The notes: generated from the letters alone by a model not told the origin. A stretch of DNA of 64,000 nt from Clostridium sp. K4410.MGS-306 (GCA_000980375.1 LARD01000007.1:60393-124392); one strand, 5' to 3'. Shown: positions 34,318 to 44,120, numbered from the stretch's first letter. Made by a program: numbers and translations.

Positions 34318-34518
34318 CTATTTGTTTTCGTATCTTTTTTTGAATCTTTCAACTCTACCTTCAGTATCCATAATTTTTTGGTTACCTGTGTAGAACGGAT
34401 GGCATTTGTTGCAGATTTCAACAGTGATGTTTTCTTCAATAGAACCTGTTTCTATTTCGTTTCCGCAAACGCATTTGATTTTCATTTTTTTATATTCCGG
34501 ATGAATATCTTGTTTCAT
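34318..34518 (-). CDS. rpmE: 50S ribosomal protein L31 (zinc type)
   Basis: 66 residues from ATG 34518 ([10 protein letters not shown]), the usual L31 start. An ATG at 34527 is too close to the AAGGG site. CVCGN and [10 protein letters not shown] give the zinc-binding cysteines of the C+ form, and the ending RVERFKKRY is typical. It is monocistronic with a strong terminator. Confidence 0.97.
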   Translation of the reverse strand: MKQDIHPEYKKMKIKCVCGNEIETGSIEENITVEICNKCHPFYTGNQKIMDTEGRVERFKKRYENK

Positions 34519-34638
34519 TGTTTTCATTCCCTTCTGTAAAAGTTATTTAGTACTACAATTTTAGACTGCTGAAAAATTATTATCAAGTTTTTTTGTGCTA
34601 ACATTAAAGAAAATGTAATATAAGAGGATTTGCAAACC

Positions 34639-36405
34639 ATGAAAATGTCGAGACTTTTTGTACAAACACTCAGAGAATTCCCCTCCGATGCCGAAGTTAT
34701 TAGCCATAAACTGCTGGTAAGAGCAGGCTATATAAGAAAACTGGCACAGGGTGTTTATAACTATATGCCTTTGATGTGGAGAGTTTTGAAAAAAGTCGAG
34801 AATATTGTAAGAGAAGAAATGGACGCAGCCGGCGCACAGGAAATGCTTATGCCTTTTGTGCAGCCCGAGGAACTCTGGCAGGAATCTGGCAGATGGAACG
34901 TTTACGGCAAAGAGCTGATGAGGCTGAAAGACCGCCACGGCCGCGGTATGTGCCTTGGACCGACACACGAAGAGGTTATCACATCAGTTGCCCGTGAAGG
35001 CATAAAATCTTATAAACAATTGCCTGTAAATCTCTATCAAATCCAATCAAAATTCCGTGACGAAGTCCGCCCCAGATACGGTCTTTTAAGAGGACGTGAA
35101 TTCATTATGAAAGATGCTTACAGTTTTGATTCATCTCAAGAAGGGCTGGAAAAATCCTACGCTGATATGGCGAAAGCTTATTACAAAATTTTTGAACGCT
35201 GCGGACTCGAAACAAAAGCTGTTCAATCAGATTCTGGAGCTATAGGCGGTGCTGTTTCACATGAATATATGGTTTTAATTGACGATACGGAAAACAATGC
35301 CGGTGAAAACGATGTTTTCTTCTGCAAAAATAAAAACTGCGGATACGCTGCAAACGCAAACCATGCTGTTTCAGTACTTGAACCTGCCGAAGTTGACGGA
35401 ACAAAATATTTCAGCGAATTCAAAAAAGTTGATACACCAAATACTACAACCATTGAAGAGCTGGCAGAGTTTTTGAAAATCCCTCAAACAATAATTTTAA
35501 AATCCATGATTTACGTTGCTGACAATAAAATTGTTATGGCATTAATCAGAGCAGACAAAATTTTTGAAGAAACAAAGGTCATGAACGCAGTTGGCGCTAA
35601 CGAAATCAGAAGTGCTGCACCGGCTGAACTTGAAGCAATCTTTGGTGCGAGCAAAGGATTTGTAGGACCTAAAGATATTGAACAGGTTAAAATCCCCGAA
35701 GATTACGAAGGCGACAAAATCACAGTCGTTGCTGACCTTACAGCCAAAGAAATGAAAAACTTTGTAATCGGAGCCAACGAAACAGACAAACACTTTGTGG
35801 GTGTAAACCTTTCAGACTTTGCACAACCTATTTTTGCAGATATCAGACTCGTTGAAAAGGGCGAAAAATGCCCCGATTGCGGAGAGCCTTTGTATGTAAC
35901 AAAAGGTATTGAGGTCGGTAACATTTTCCAGCTCGGAACAAAATATTCTAAAGCAATGAATGCTGTTTATCTTGATGAAAACGGAAAAACACAGCCGTTT
36001 ATCATGGGCTGTTACGGTATCGGTATTTCAAGAACCGCTGCAGCAGCAGTTGAGCGCCACCATGACGAGCATGGTATCAAATGGCCTGTTTCAATAGCGC
36101 CATACCATGTTGATATTGTGCCTGTTAATATTCAAGACCAATTGCAGATGAAAGTTGCAAATGAACTTTACGAAAAGCTCTCTAATGCAGGTGTTGAAGT
36201 TGTTTTAGACGACAGAGACGAGCGTGCCGGTGTCAAGTTTAAAGACTCTGAACTTATCGGTTTCCCTTATAGAATCACAGTAGGCAAAACAATTAATGAT
36301 GGGCTTGTTGAATTCAAAGTAAGAGAAACAGGCGAGTCTGAAACTTTGAAGCCTGAAGAAGCGTTTGAAAAAATTACAGAAATTTTGAAGCCGTATATAA
36401 AATAG
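34639..36405 (+). CDS. proS: Proline-tRNA ligase
   Basis: 588 residues, bacterial-type class II ProRS. I start at ATG 34639, 12 bases after AGGA; the TTG at 34630 is too close. Motif 2 FRDEVRPRYGLLRGREFIMKDAYSF, the YbaK-like editing insertion (about residues 230-385, with PQTIILKSMIY), motif 3 GCYGIGISR and the anticodon-binding domain are present. The editing domain hydrolyses Ala-tRNA-Pro. It is a single gene. Confidence 0.97.
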   Translation: MKMSRLFVQTLREFPSDAEVISHKLLVRAGYIRKLAQGVYNYMPLMWRVLKKVENIVREEMDAAGAQEMLMPFVQPEELWQESGRWNVYGKELMRLKDRHGRGMCLGPTHEEVITSVAREGIKSYKQLPVNLYQIQSKFRDEVRPRYGLLRGREFIMKDAYSFDSSQEGLEKSYADMAKAYYKIFERCGLETKAVQSDSGAIGGAVSHEYMVLIDDTENNAGENDVFFCKNKNCGYAANANHAVSVLEPAEVDGTKYFSEFKKVDTPNTTTIEELAEFLKIPQTIILKSMIYVADNKIVMALIRADKIFEETKVMNAVGANEIRSAAPAELEAIFGASKGFVGPKDIEQVKIPEDYEGDKITVVADLTAKEMKNFVIGANETDKHFVGVNLSDFAQPIFADIRLVEKGEKCPDCGEPLYVTKGIEVGNIFQLGTKYSKAMNAVYLDENGKTQPFIMGCYGIGISRTAAAAVERHHDEHGIKWPVSIAPYHVDIVPVNIQDQLQMKVANELYEKLSNAGVEVVLDDRDERAGVKFKDSELIGFPYRITVGKTINDGLVEFKVRETGESETLKPEEAFEKITEILKPYIK

Positions 36406-36474
36406 CTATTTTTTGTAAAATGAGATAAAATCATATAAGTTGTCTGATTTGTAAATGTAGAGTGGAGAGTGCTT

Positions 36475-37680
36475 ATGTGTAATTTGTGTTATTTAAAAAA
36501 AATATTACCGGTTTTGCTCGCATTTTGTTTTATTGCAAATGCTTCTTATGCTGCAAAGCAAAAGGACTTGCCAATAGATAAATCTGCCAAAAATGTGGAT
36601 ATTGTTTATATTCACGGTGCGTACGAAACCAGAGATGCTTTCAATGAATCTGTTCAAAATGTGCATGATGATATGATAGAGCAAATTCAAAATGATGAGT
36701 TGATGCATAAAAGACTTCTGGACAACGGCAAAAAAAGGATAGCGGAAGAGCCTGTTATATTCTTTTGGGCGGATAAGACCGAAGAAAATTTGAAGACACT
36801 GGACAAAGCACTTTCTTATGTAAAAAATGTCGGGTCAAAGATTGCTCAGTTTGGAAGGGAGACTCTTTCTCACACTTTGCATGATGCAATTTGGATTAGC
36901 AAACCCGTTAACTCCACACCTTTGCTTAACAATTTAAACGAAACTGTTAAACAGGAAAATGCAAAAGGTAATCAGGTAATTTTATACGGATACAGCGCCG
37001 GCAGTCTTCTTGCCTCGCAGTATCTTACGCAAAAGATGCCTATCATCAATATATCCGATATTGTTAAAAACGATGATTCTACCTATGTGGGACGATATTT
37101 TGCGCATCAATCCAAAAAACATCAGTTTAAACCCACCTGTATGGATGCGTTAAAAGAAAGCAAAATACTTTTTTATACAGACAACGATGAATTTGTCACA
37201 AATCCTGATATTTCTTATCTAAAACGTGAACTGCCTTTGCTTGATGAATATACAGACAAATATTGTTCTCCTAAAGGAGCTGTAGAAGGTTTTGTTGTTT
37301 TTGGCACACCGATGACAACGTTTGATTCCTCGGCTTCTCAACAGGGCACGTCTACAAATGCGCTGTTTCAGCTTGCAATGAAATATATTGTTGAAAATGA
37401 TATTTTCTTTATTGTATTGAATTATGAAAACGATTTTATTGGCATGCCATTAGCCGGAAAACCCAGGTTTGAAGATTTGCAAAAGTCTGATTTCCTTAAA
37501 GATACTTTGCCAAACGGCGGGTTTTTGTATGATGCTTCCGGGGTAAAATGCAGAACAAGCATTATCTCTTCGCACATGGCATACTGGTCTAACGGTAAAA
37601 GGTTTGCAAAAAATATTGTAAAAAGCTATAACGACGGGTATAAATTCTTTTATTCGGATAAATCCAATCAAGATTTATAA
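36475..37680 (+). CDS. Secreted alpha/beta-hydrolase-like protein
   Basis: 401 residues from ATG 36475, 8 bases after GGAG. A signal peptide covers about residues 1-27 (LPVLLAFCFIANASYA). VDIVYIHGAYE is the beta3-oxyanion-type motif, ILYGYSAGSLLASQ near residue 170 is a GxSxG nucleophile elbow, NDEFVTNP is a possible acid, and SSHMAYW near the C-terminus may hold the His. This suggests a secreted esterase or lipase. Cysteines are sparse. No known family could be named. It stands alone between proS and the phosphate genes. Confidence 0.75.
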   Translation: MCNLCYLKKILPVLLAFCFIANASYAAKQKDLPIDKSAKNVDIVYIHGAYETRDAFNESVQNVHDDMIEQIQNDELMHKRLLDNGKKRIAEEPVIFFWADKTEENLKTLDKALSYVKNVGSKIAQFGRETLSHTLHDAIWISKPVNSTPLLNNLNETVKQENAKGNQVILYGYSAGSLLASQYLTQKMPIINISDIVKNDDSTYVGRYFAHQSKKHQFKPTCMDALKESKILFYTDNDEFVTNPDISYLKRELPLLDEYTDKYCSPKGAVEGFVVFGTPMTTFDSSASQQGTSTNALFQLAMKYIVENDIFFIVLNYENDFIGMPLAGKPRFEDLQKSDFLKDTLPNGGFLYDASGVKCRTSIISSHMAYWSNGKRFAKNIVKSYNDGYKFFYSDKSNQDL

Positions 37681-37808
37681 TTGTAATATTTTCTTTACTT
37701 TAATATCTTGAAACGCCATGGAAAATACTTTTTTATGGTAGAGTGGTTGTGTGTGCCTTTTGGGTGGATACAAAATCGCAAAGACACTGTTTAGTGAAAG
37801 GAATTAAG

Positions 37809-38450
37809 ATGAGTAAATTCAATTTGTTAGCATACATTCTGCCTCCGGAGGAAAAAGTTTTTTATACACTGTTTGAAGAAAGCGCGCAAGTTTGTCACGA
37901 TGTTGCTAATTTGTACAGAGAGATTGTTACAACATCAATGACAGAGGATTATGCAATAAACGCAAAAAGACTTAAGCACAAAAGCAATGACCTGCTAAAA
38001 GAAACACTCCACCAGTTGAATGTTACTCTTATTACACCTATTGACCGTGAAGATATTCAGGCAATTGCATCTTTGCTCAACAAAATCACAAAAAGAATTG
38101 TTAAAGCCTCGCTCAACCTCAAAGTTTATCGTCTGGAAAACTTTACGGAAAATATGAAAAAACAGGCTGCAACATTGTATCAGGCAACAGAAGAGTTGAA
38201 AATCATTATCCACAACTTTAAAAAATCAAGCTCGATTAAAGAAATGACAGAAACTAACCTGAAAATGAAAGAGATTGAATCTCACGGGGATGAAATCCAC
38301 TATCATGCGATTGACGAGCTTTTTTCGGGTAAATATGATGCGTTGACCGTTATCAAATTGAGAGATATCCACAAAGATATTGAAAATGCGCTCGATGCGT
38401 GTTTCTCGGTTTCGGATGCGGTTGTTAATGTTGTTTTAAAACAGAGCTAA
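37809..38450 (+). CDS. DUF47 (PhoU-like) phosphate transport accessory protein
   Basis: 213 residues from ATG 37809 with AAGGA upstream; earlier in-frame starts lack a site. All-helical, with ESAQVCHDVANLYRE and IDREDIQAIASLLNKI, and the EXXXDEI-type metal motif in EIESHGDEIHYHAI. DUF47 proteins pair with Pit-type transporters and are thought to control phosphate flux. The pit gene starts 23 bases downstream, supporting an operon. Confidence 0.93.
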   Translation: MSKFNLLAYILPPEEKVFYTLFEESAQVCHDVANLYREIVTTSMTEDYAINAKRLKHKSNDLLKETLHQLNVTLITPIDREDIQAIASLLNKITKRIVKASLNLKVYRLENFTENMKKQAATLYQATEELKIIIHNFKKSSSIKEMTETNLKMKEIESHGDEIHYHAIDELFSGKYDALTVIKLRDIHKDIENALDACFSVSDAVVNVVLKQS

Positions 38451-38473
38451 TATCTAAGGAAGAAAAGATTTAT

Positions 38474-39487
38474 ATGACAGTTTCTATAGTATTGTTGGTA
38501 TTGGTAGTAGTCGGTGCGCTGGTGTTTGAATACATTAACGGTTTTCATGATGCAGCAAACGCGATAGCTACAGTTGTTTCCACAAAAGTTTTGACACCCC
38601 GTCAGGCAGTTGTTTACGGTGCAACTCTCGAGTTTACCGGTGCGCTGACAGGTACACACGTTGCAAAAACCATTGGAGCAGGGATTGTTGACCCTTCTAC
38701 AATTACTCTTCATGTTATATTCTGTGCGCTTTGTGCAGCTATTATATGGAACCTTATCACCTGGTTTTTCGGTTTACCGTCAAGCTCATCTCATGCATTG
38801 ATAGGCGGGCTTATTGGTGCTGCTGTTGTAAATGCGGGATGGGGCTGCGTAAGGTTTTTGGAACTTGTAGATAAAGTTATTGCACCGATGTTTATGGCGC
38901 CTGTTATAGGGTTTGTTACAGGTCTTATTGTGATGGCAATTCTGCTTCGTATTTTTTACAAGGCCAACCCTGACAAAGTTAACAGAAGATTCCGCCGATG
39001 TCAGATATTTTCGGCAGGTCTTATGGCATTGAGCCACGGGTCTAACGACGCACAAAAAACAATGGGGATTATTACTCTGGCTTTGCTTGCAGGCGGTATT
39101 GTAAAACACAATGCTCAAGGCAGTTTTGATATTCCGATATACGTTATTCTTGCCTGTGCGACAGTAATGAGTTTGGGCGTTATGTCAGGCGGATGGAAGA
39201 TTATCCGTACAATGGGAAGCAAGATTATCAAGCTCAAGCCCATAAACGGTTTTGCTGCAGAGACGTCAGCTGCTTCTATCATTCTTGCAGCTTCGCACTT
39301 TGGTGTACCTTTGAGCACAACACACGTTATTTCTACAGCAATTATGGGTGTTGGTACAACCTACAAAGCTCATGCCGTTAAGTGGGGTGTGATAGGCAAC
39401 ATTGTATGGGCGTGGGTTCTTACAATTCCCATCTGTGTTATAATTTCCGGTACAATCTACTTCCTGTACAGAACATTTATTTTATAA
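38474..39487 (+). CDS. pit: Inorganic phosphate transporter, PiT family
   Basis: 337 residues, about ten membrane segments. Both PiT signatures are present: FHDAANAIATVVSTKVLTP (near residue 22) and ALSHGSNDAQKTMGII (near residue 190). GLPSSSSHALIGG and VPLSTTHVIS are the repeated substrate-site elements. It imports phosphate with a cation, and forms an operon with the DUF47 protein. Its stop is one base from the stop of the convergent peptidase gene. Confidence 0.95.
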   Translation: MTVSIVLLVLVVVGALVFEYINGFHDAANAIATVVSTKVLTPRQAVVYGATLEFTGALTGTHVAKTIGAGIVDPSTITLHVIFCALCAAIIWNLITWFFGLPSSSSHALIGGLIGAAVVNAGWGCVRFLELVDKVIAPMFMAPVIGFVTGLIVMAILLRIFYKANPDKVNRRFRRCQIFSAGLMALSHGSNDAQKTMGIITLALLAGGIVKHNAQGSFDIPIYVILACATVMSLGVMSGGWKIIRTMGSKIIKLKPINGFAAETSAASIILAASHFGVPLSTTHVISTAIMGVGTTYKAHAVKWGVIGNIVWAWVLTIPICVIISGTIYFLYRTFIL

Positions 39488-39488
39488 T

Positions 39489-40742
39489 CTATGCGTTATA
39501 AATCATAAATGTTTCTTTAAGGAATTCATAGCCTTTTAAGAAGCTTTCTATATCTACCATTTCGTTGGACGAGTGCATGTTGTAAATATCTGCAAGGCCG
39601 ATAAGATACGGCTTTAGAGTCTGTCCGTGTTTGTTTTTTTCGTGCGCGTAGATATGGGTCTCGGCTCCGGCATGGAAAGATGATACATCGCCTTTTATGC
39701 CAATGTTTTCACAGGCTTTGACGCAGATATTCTGGATTGTTTCGTCACCTGATTTTTCAAACGCTTTCATTTTTGATTTCGCAATGAATTCTGCTTTTGC
39801 AAGACCTTCGTATTGTTTGTTAAAGTCTTCTACTATTTTTTTGATATCTTCAATAAGCTGATTTTCATTTTGCTCTTCAGAGCTTCTTATTGAATATTTG
39901 GCCATTGCTTTTGTGTTGATTATGTTTGTAAGGCAATTGTCAGCAACATATTCAATGTAGCTGTCTTCTTTTATTCCTTTTTGTGCAATCTTTTGGATAA
40001 CGGGTTCTACGCCACCGCCTATTACGCAGCCTATGTTAATGGAGGTTACCGTTCCGTATTCGTCTCTTTTGTATTCGCCTTGCGGGATTTTTGCAATCAG
40101 CTCGCCTATTAGTTTTACTGCGTTTAACCTTGTTTTGTCTCCGATATCAATACCGGAGTGGCCGCCTTTAAAGGTTTCTACTTTCAATGTGCCGTTTGTG
40201 TAGCTGGCGCCGGAAATTTGTATCTGGCCCAGTTTGTCAGCGTCAAGGACAAGCACATACTCGGAATCTATTTCATCAAATTTAACGTTGTGTATGCCTG
40301 TCATGTTTTGTTCTTCATCTTTTGTAAAAACAAGCTCAAGCCCGCCGTGTTTGATTTCAGGGTGTTTTTTCAAATACATTGCAAGCTGCATTGCACAAGC
40401 GACACCGACTTTGTCATCAGAGCCCAGAGTTCTTGTTTTGTCTGTTTCAATGCATTTGCCGTCTTGTGAAATTCTTATATTTACATCGGACGCATCGCCC
40501 ACAACATCCATGTGAGCGGAGAGAAGCAATGGTTTTTTAGACGGGTCTGTTGCTTCTATTTTTGCTCTTACGTTTTTGAAGTGGTCTTCTTTGGCTTCAA
40601 TGCCGGAGTTTGTCAGGATTTCTACAATTTTGGCAGACACTTTGTCCTCTTCGCCTGAAGGGGACGGGATTTGTGCTAATGTACAGAACAGGTCAATAAG
40701 CTCGTTTTCCTGTCTTAACGATTCAATAGTTTTTTCGGCCAT
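39489..40742 (-). CDS. M20-family (peptidase T-like) metallopeptidase
   Basis: 417 residues. Zinc ligands: SAHMDVVGD, TLGSDDKVGVAC, TKDEEQNMTG with the catalytic Glu, VLDAD, and the C-terminal FHAGAETHIYA with HSSNEMVDIESF. The order and spacing match the PepT-like branch of M20, which cleaves N-terminal residues from tripeptides. It is cytoplasmic. It is followed upstream, on the same strand, by a small orphan gene and murA. Substrate exactness is uncertain. Confidence 0.9.
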   Translation of the reverse strand: MAEKTIESLRQENELIDLFCTLAQIPSPSGEEDKVSAKIVEILTNSGIEAKEDHFKNVRAKIEATDPSKKPLLLSAHMDVVGDASDVNIRISQDGKCIETDKTRTLGSDDKVGVACAMQLAMYLKKHPEIKHGGLELVFTKDEEQNMTGIHNVKFDEIDSEYVLVLDADKLGQIQISGASYTNGTLKVETFKGGHSGIDIGDKTRLNAVKLIGELIAKIPQGEYKRDEYGTVTSINIGCVIGGGVEPVIQKIAQKGIKEDSYIEYVADNCLTNIINTKAMAKYSIRSSEEQNENQLIEDIKKIVEDFNKQYEGLAKAEFIAKSKMKAFEKSGDETIQNICVKACENIGIKGDVSSFHAGAETHIYAHEKNKHGQTLKPYLIGLADIYNMHSSNEMVDIESFLKGYEFLKETFMIYNA

Positions 40743-40768
40743 AATAAACTCCTTGGTATATAAAATTG

Positions 40769-41095
40769 TTAAGATTTAGGGGCGTTTCTGTCTACGCCGA
40801 TATCTTCTAATGTTTTAATAAAGTTTTCCGCAGCTGCTTTTTGTACTTCGGGGGGCACAACTCTTAAAAGTTCCACTGTTTTTGAAATAACAGGATCTTT
40901 GTCGTACCAGCGGTTGCCGTTTATAGGTTTAACCATTTCATAAAATTTGTCTATAGTTTCTTTAGATACTTTTTCTTCTATTTTCGCGAGAAAAATCTCA
41001 GCCTGCGCTCTTAATTCATCCTGATAATTGCGCAAAAGCTCAACAACTTCCATTAATACCGGATCATGATCGTACCATCTTTTATATTGAGGCAT
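40769..41095 (-). CDS. Small duplicated-motif protein
   Basis: 108 residues built from two similar halves. Each begins RWYDxDPV (residues 6-13 and 62-69) followed by a VELLR helix and a second amphipathic helix. No known family. Its start overlaps the murA 3' end by 14 bases, so it is translationally coupled to murA. That links it to cell-wall synthesis by position only. Confidence 0.8.
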   Translation of the reverse strand: MPQYKRWYDHDPVLMEVVELLRNYQDELRAQAEIFLAKIEEKVSKETIDKFYEMVKPINGNRWYDKDPVISKTVELLRVVPPEVQKAAAENFIKTLEDIGVDRNAPKS

Positions 41096-42419
41096 TTATG
41101 TTCCCTTTGCTAAGTTCCATCGAAGCGTTTTGAATTATATTATCGCTTTCATCATTGTATCTTACTATATCTGCACCCAGATTGGCAAATTTTGTTTCAA
41201 AAAGCTCATAACCTCTGTCAATGTGGTGAAGAGCTTCTATTTCGCTTTCTCCGTCAGCCATAAGGGCAGCAATGATTAAAGAAGCGCCTGCTCTAAGGTC
41301 GCTGGCTTTGAGGTTTGTACCGTTTAATGAATCTACCCCTCTTACAAGTGCGTGGTTTCTTTCCTGATGAATGTCCGCGCCCATTCTGCGAAGCTCAGGC
41401 ACCTGCATAAACCTGTTTTCGTATAAGCTTTCTGTGATAATGCTCACACCGTCAGCTGTTGTTAACATTGCCATTGCAAGTGACTGCAAGTCTGTTGGAA
41501 ATCCGGGATATGGCTGGGTTACGATGTTAACGGATTTTAAACGCTGATTGCAGCTTACTTCTATTACTGTGGGTTCAATAAGCTTTATGTTTGCACCCAT
41601 TTTGATTAATTTTGAATTGTAAAAAGTCAAATGTGAAGGCAAAACATTTTTGATAATCCCTTTGCCCTGTGTGGCAATGATAGCAGCCATGTATGTTCCT
41701 GCTTCGATTCTGTCAGGGATTGTTGTGTATTCAATAGGGTGAAGGTCGTTTTGTGTAACACCGTTAATGACAATTTCTGACGTGCCTGCGCCTGAAATAT
41801 CTGCACCCATTGCGTTTAAGAAGTTTGCAAGGTCAACAATCTCGGGTTCTTGAGCTGCGTTTTGGATTCTTGTTGCGCCTTCGGCCAAAATTGCTGCCAG
41901 CATAAGGTTTTCTGTAGCACCGACAGACGGGATATCTAAATAGATGTCTGTGCCGGTGAGCTTGTCGGCTTTGGCGTGTACATAGCCGTTTTCTATTTTG
42001 ATGGAAGCACCTAGAGCTTCAAGGCCTTTGATGTGGAAATCCACTCTTCTTTCACCTATTGCACAGCCTCCGGGGAGTGCAACTATGGCTTCTTTACATC
42101 TTGTGACCAGTGCGCCAAGGATAATAAAAGAGGCTCTCATTTTGCTGACGAGTTCGTATTTAGCAGTGATGCTTGTTATATCTGTAGAATCTATAGATAC
42201 TGTTTTTGCATTTGTGTCATATTTTGTTTTAACCCCGAGGCCTTCTATTACGCGAAGCATTATGTTTACGTCCGTGAGCTGCGGAACGTTGTGGATAACG
42301 GTTTCTCCTTTTGGCAGGATGGCTGCTGCCATCAATTTCAGTACGGCATTTTTTGCTCCGCTTATGGAGACTTCTCCGTGTAATGCCTTTGCGCCTTTTA
42401 TTTTAAGTTTCTCTGCCAA
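41082..42419 (-). CDS. murA: UDP-N-acetylglucosamine 1-carboxyvinyltransferase
   Basis: First committed step of peptidoglycan synthesis. 445 residues. ISGAKNAVLKLMAAAI at the start (with substrate-binding Lys-Asn), the active-site Cys in PGGCAIGERRVDFH near residue 115, and PYPGFPTDLQ are all present. The Cys form would be fosfomycin-sensitive. The long C-terminal tail (STHD-like region, NIIQNASMELSKGNINASI) overlaps the next gene. A single gene copy is seen in this window. Confidence 0.97.
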   Translation of the reverse strand: MAEKLKIKGAKALHGEVSISGAKNAVLKLMAAAILPKGETVIHNVPQLTDVNIMLRVIEGLGVKTKYDTNAKTVSIDSTDITSITAKYELVSKMRASFIILGALVTRCKEAIVALPGGCAIGERRVDFHIKGLEALGASIKIENGYVHAKADKLTGTDIYLDIPSVGATENLMLAAILAEGATRIQNAAQEPEIVDLANFLNAMGADISGAGTSEIVINGVTQNDLHPIEYTTIPDRIEAGTYMAAIIATQGKGIIKNVLPSHLTFYNSKLIKMGANIKLIEPTVIEVSCNQRLKSVNIVTQPYPGFPTDLQSLAMAMLTTADGVSIITESLYENRFMQVPELRRMGADIHQERNHALVRGVDSLNGTNLKASDLRAGASLIIAALMADGESEIEALHHIDRGYELFETKFANLGADIVRYNDESDNIIQNASMELSKGNINASI

Positions 42420-42516
42420 AATTCCCTCCGGAGTTATACTATTCTACTATCATAATATAACCAACATAATTTGTCGTACATAATTTAATTAATGTAGTTT
42501 AAATTTATTAATGAAA

Positions 42517-43866
42517 TCATTCCAGATGAGACATTTTGCCTATTTTTTCCAGATATATGTTTTTTAGATTCCAATCATAATAAGGCACATGTTTCTTTTC
42601 TTCTTGCTCTTTTGGTTCCTGTGTTTTTGGTGTTGCTTGTTTTACAACAGGTTTGTTCATCACAGGTTTTAGAAGTTTTGGTTCTTCTTTTTTCTGTGCG
42701 GGCAGCACTTCCACTGCCGGTTTTATATTTTTGTCAGTTTCCTTTTTAATTTCTGTTTTTGTCGTAGTCTGAGTTTTTTCCGGTTGAGAATTTAGCTGTT
42801 CTATTTGTCTTTCTTTTAGAATTTCCTGTTCTGTCGGAGGCGGCAGTGTATTAGACATGTCGTCTATGTTGTTTCTTATTGAGTCAAACAATCTTTCTTC
42901 CTGTTTCTTTACAGGCTTTGTTTGTTTTTTTATCTGTGTCTGTTGTTTGATTTTTTCAGCTTCCTGCCTTTTTTCAATGCGTCTTACGTTTTCGATGTGT
43001 TTTTTCTGCATTCTTTGACGCTGATATGTGTTCCATTTTTGTTTTGTGTCTGTTTTAAATTCGTTAAAGTTTTGTTTAACAACTTCTTCATTAACAGCAG
43101 GGTAGTGCAGTTTTGTGCCTTCGTTTAAGAATCTGCTTCTCATTTCTATTGCAGTTGGTTCTTTGGGCGGTACAATCCAGGGGTTAACTGTTTTGTCAAT
43201 GTTCATTGTTACATATTCTGACATTGTTTTTGAGTATTTTTTGATTTTTGCAAGCTGTGCATAGCTTGGTGAAAACTGGGTGATTGCAATATCTGCGTTT
43301 TCTGCTTTTAAATCTCTTTGATACAAGTCTTGCCATACAATGCTGTAGGTTCTTTTATCAATCAGAGTAAGCATTGTGGTGAGTCTGTATGTGGGAACAA
43401 CGGGTTCTGATGCTGATATGCCCCATTTGTTCCACCAGGTTTCTTTCAAAAACTGACTTTGTATATCCAGTCCGCTTGTTACCATCAGGATGTAATCTGC
43501 GGGAATATTTGCCGTTACACGTTTCAGGTTTACAAAATCTACGTTGTAGTTGTACTTGTATTCTTTAAAAAACGTGAGGTGATACAAGGGCAGAGTTTTT
43601 TGTGTGATTTTTGCCATATTTTCGCCAAGAAGTGGCGCTTTTATTCTTTTTGTTTTATTGAGTTCATTGATGATATCTTCGGCAATAATGTCGGACGCTG
43701 CACCGCAAATAATGTAGTTGGTGCCGTTTCTGTGGCCGGAATCTGTTAGTACAAGGACTGTGGGCGGTTTTCTTACAACCGCGGATGCTTGTGTATTAAT
43801 GCACATCATAACTGTAAATAAAACAAATATTATAGCAATGAGTTTTTTCATACTTTCAAAAATCAT
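42517..43866 (-). CDS. Secreted hypothetical protein with Lys/Gln-rich C-terminus
   Basis: 449 residues from ATG 43866, with GGGGA about 6 bases upstream; ATG 43851 is an alternative. A signal peptide is clear (KKLIAIIFVLFTVMMC ... QASA). Residues 35-230 form a globular domain (PPTVLVLTDSGHRNGTNYIICGAASDIIAEDI) that loosely resembles periplasmic domains predicted in envelope proteins. Residues 270-430 are a coiled, Lys/Gln/Glu/Pro-rich region. Function unknown; envelope role inferred from export. Confidence 0.75.
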   Translation of the reverse strand: MIFESMKKLIAIIFVLFTVMMCINTQASAVVRKPPTVLVLTDSGHRNGTNYIICGAASDIIAEDIINELNKTKRIKAPLLGENMAKITQKTLPLYHLTFFKEYKYNYNVDFVNLKRVTANIPADYILMVTSGLDIQSQFLKETWWNKWGISASEPVVPTYRLTTMLTLIDKRTYSIVWQDLYQRDLKAENADIAITQFSPSYAQLAKIKKYSKTMSEYVTMNIDKTVNPWIVPPKEPTAIEMRSRFLNEGTKLHYPAVNEEVVKQNFNEFKTDTKQKWNTYQRQRMQKKHIENVRRIEKRQEAEKIKQQTQIKKQTKPVKKQEERLFDSIRNNIDDMSNTLPPPTEQEILKERQIEQLNSQPEKTQTTTKTEIKKETDKNIKPAVEVLPAQKKEEPKLLKPVMNKPVVKQATPKTQEPKEQEEKKHVPYYDWNLKNIYLEKIGKMSHLE

Positions 43867-44006
43867 ACCTATCCCCATTATTTTAATTACATTATCGTTT
43901 ATTTACATGTGAATTTATATCCCTTAAATATACGATATTTCGCAGTTTAGGGTTAACGAATTACAAATATGTAGTAAAATGTTAATACACAATTTTACAG
44001 TGTCAC

Positions 44007-44107
44007 TTGAAAAAGTGAGTAACATGACACTCTGCCGAACAAAACAATCCGGTGAATTGTTTTGTGAGAGGGAAGGGCAGTTTTCGGCAGGTTACGACAC
44101 TAGATTA
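44007..44107 (+). ncRNA. Candidate structured element, copy B
   Basis: TTGAAAAAGTGA (44007-44018), stem GTAAC/GTTAC (44019-44023 and 44091-44095), GACACTAGATTA (44096-44107). Inside are CTGCCGAA/TTCGGCAG and CAAAACAAT/ATTGTTTTG hairpins. It ends 13 bases before the cdd ATG. Upstream AGTGTC (43999-44004) can pair with either GACACT (44026-44031 or 44096-44101), offering an alternative fold. Confidence 0.5.
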
Positions 44108-44120
44108 CAGGTAAAGGATT

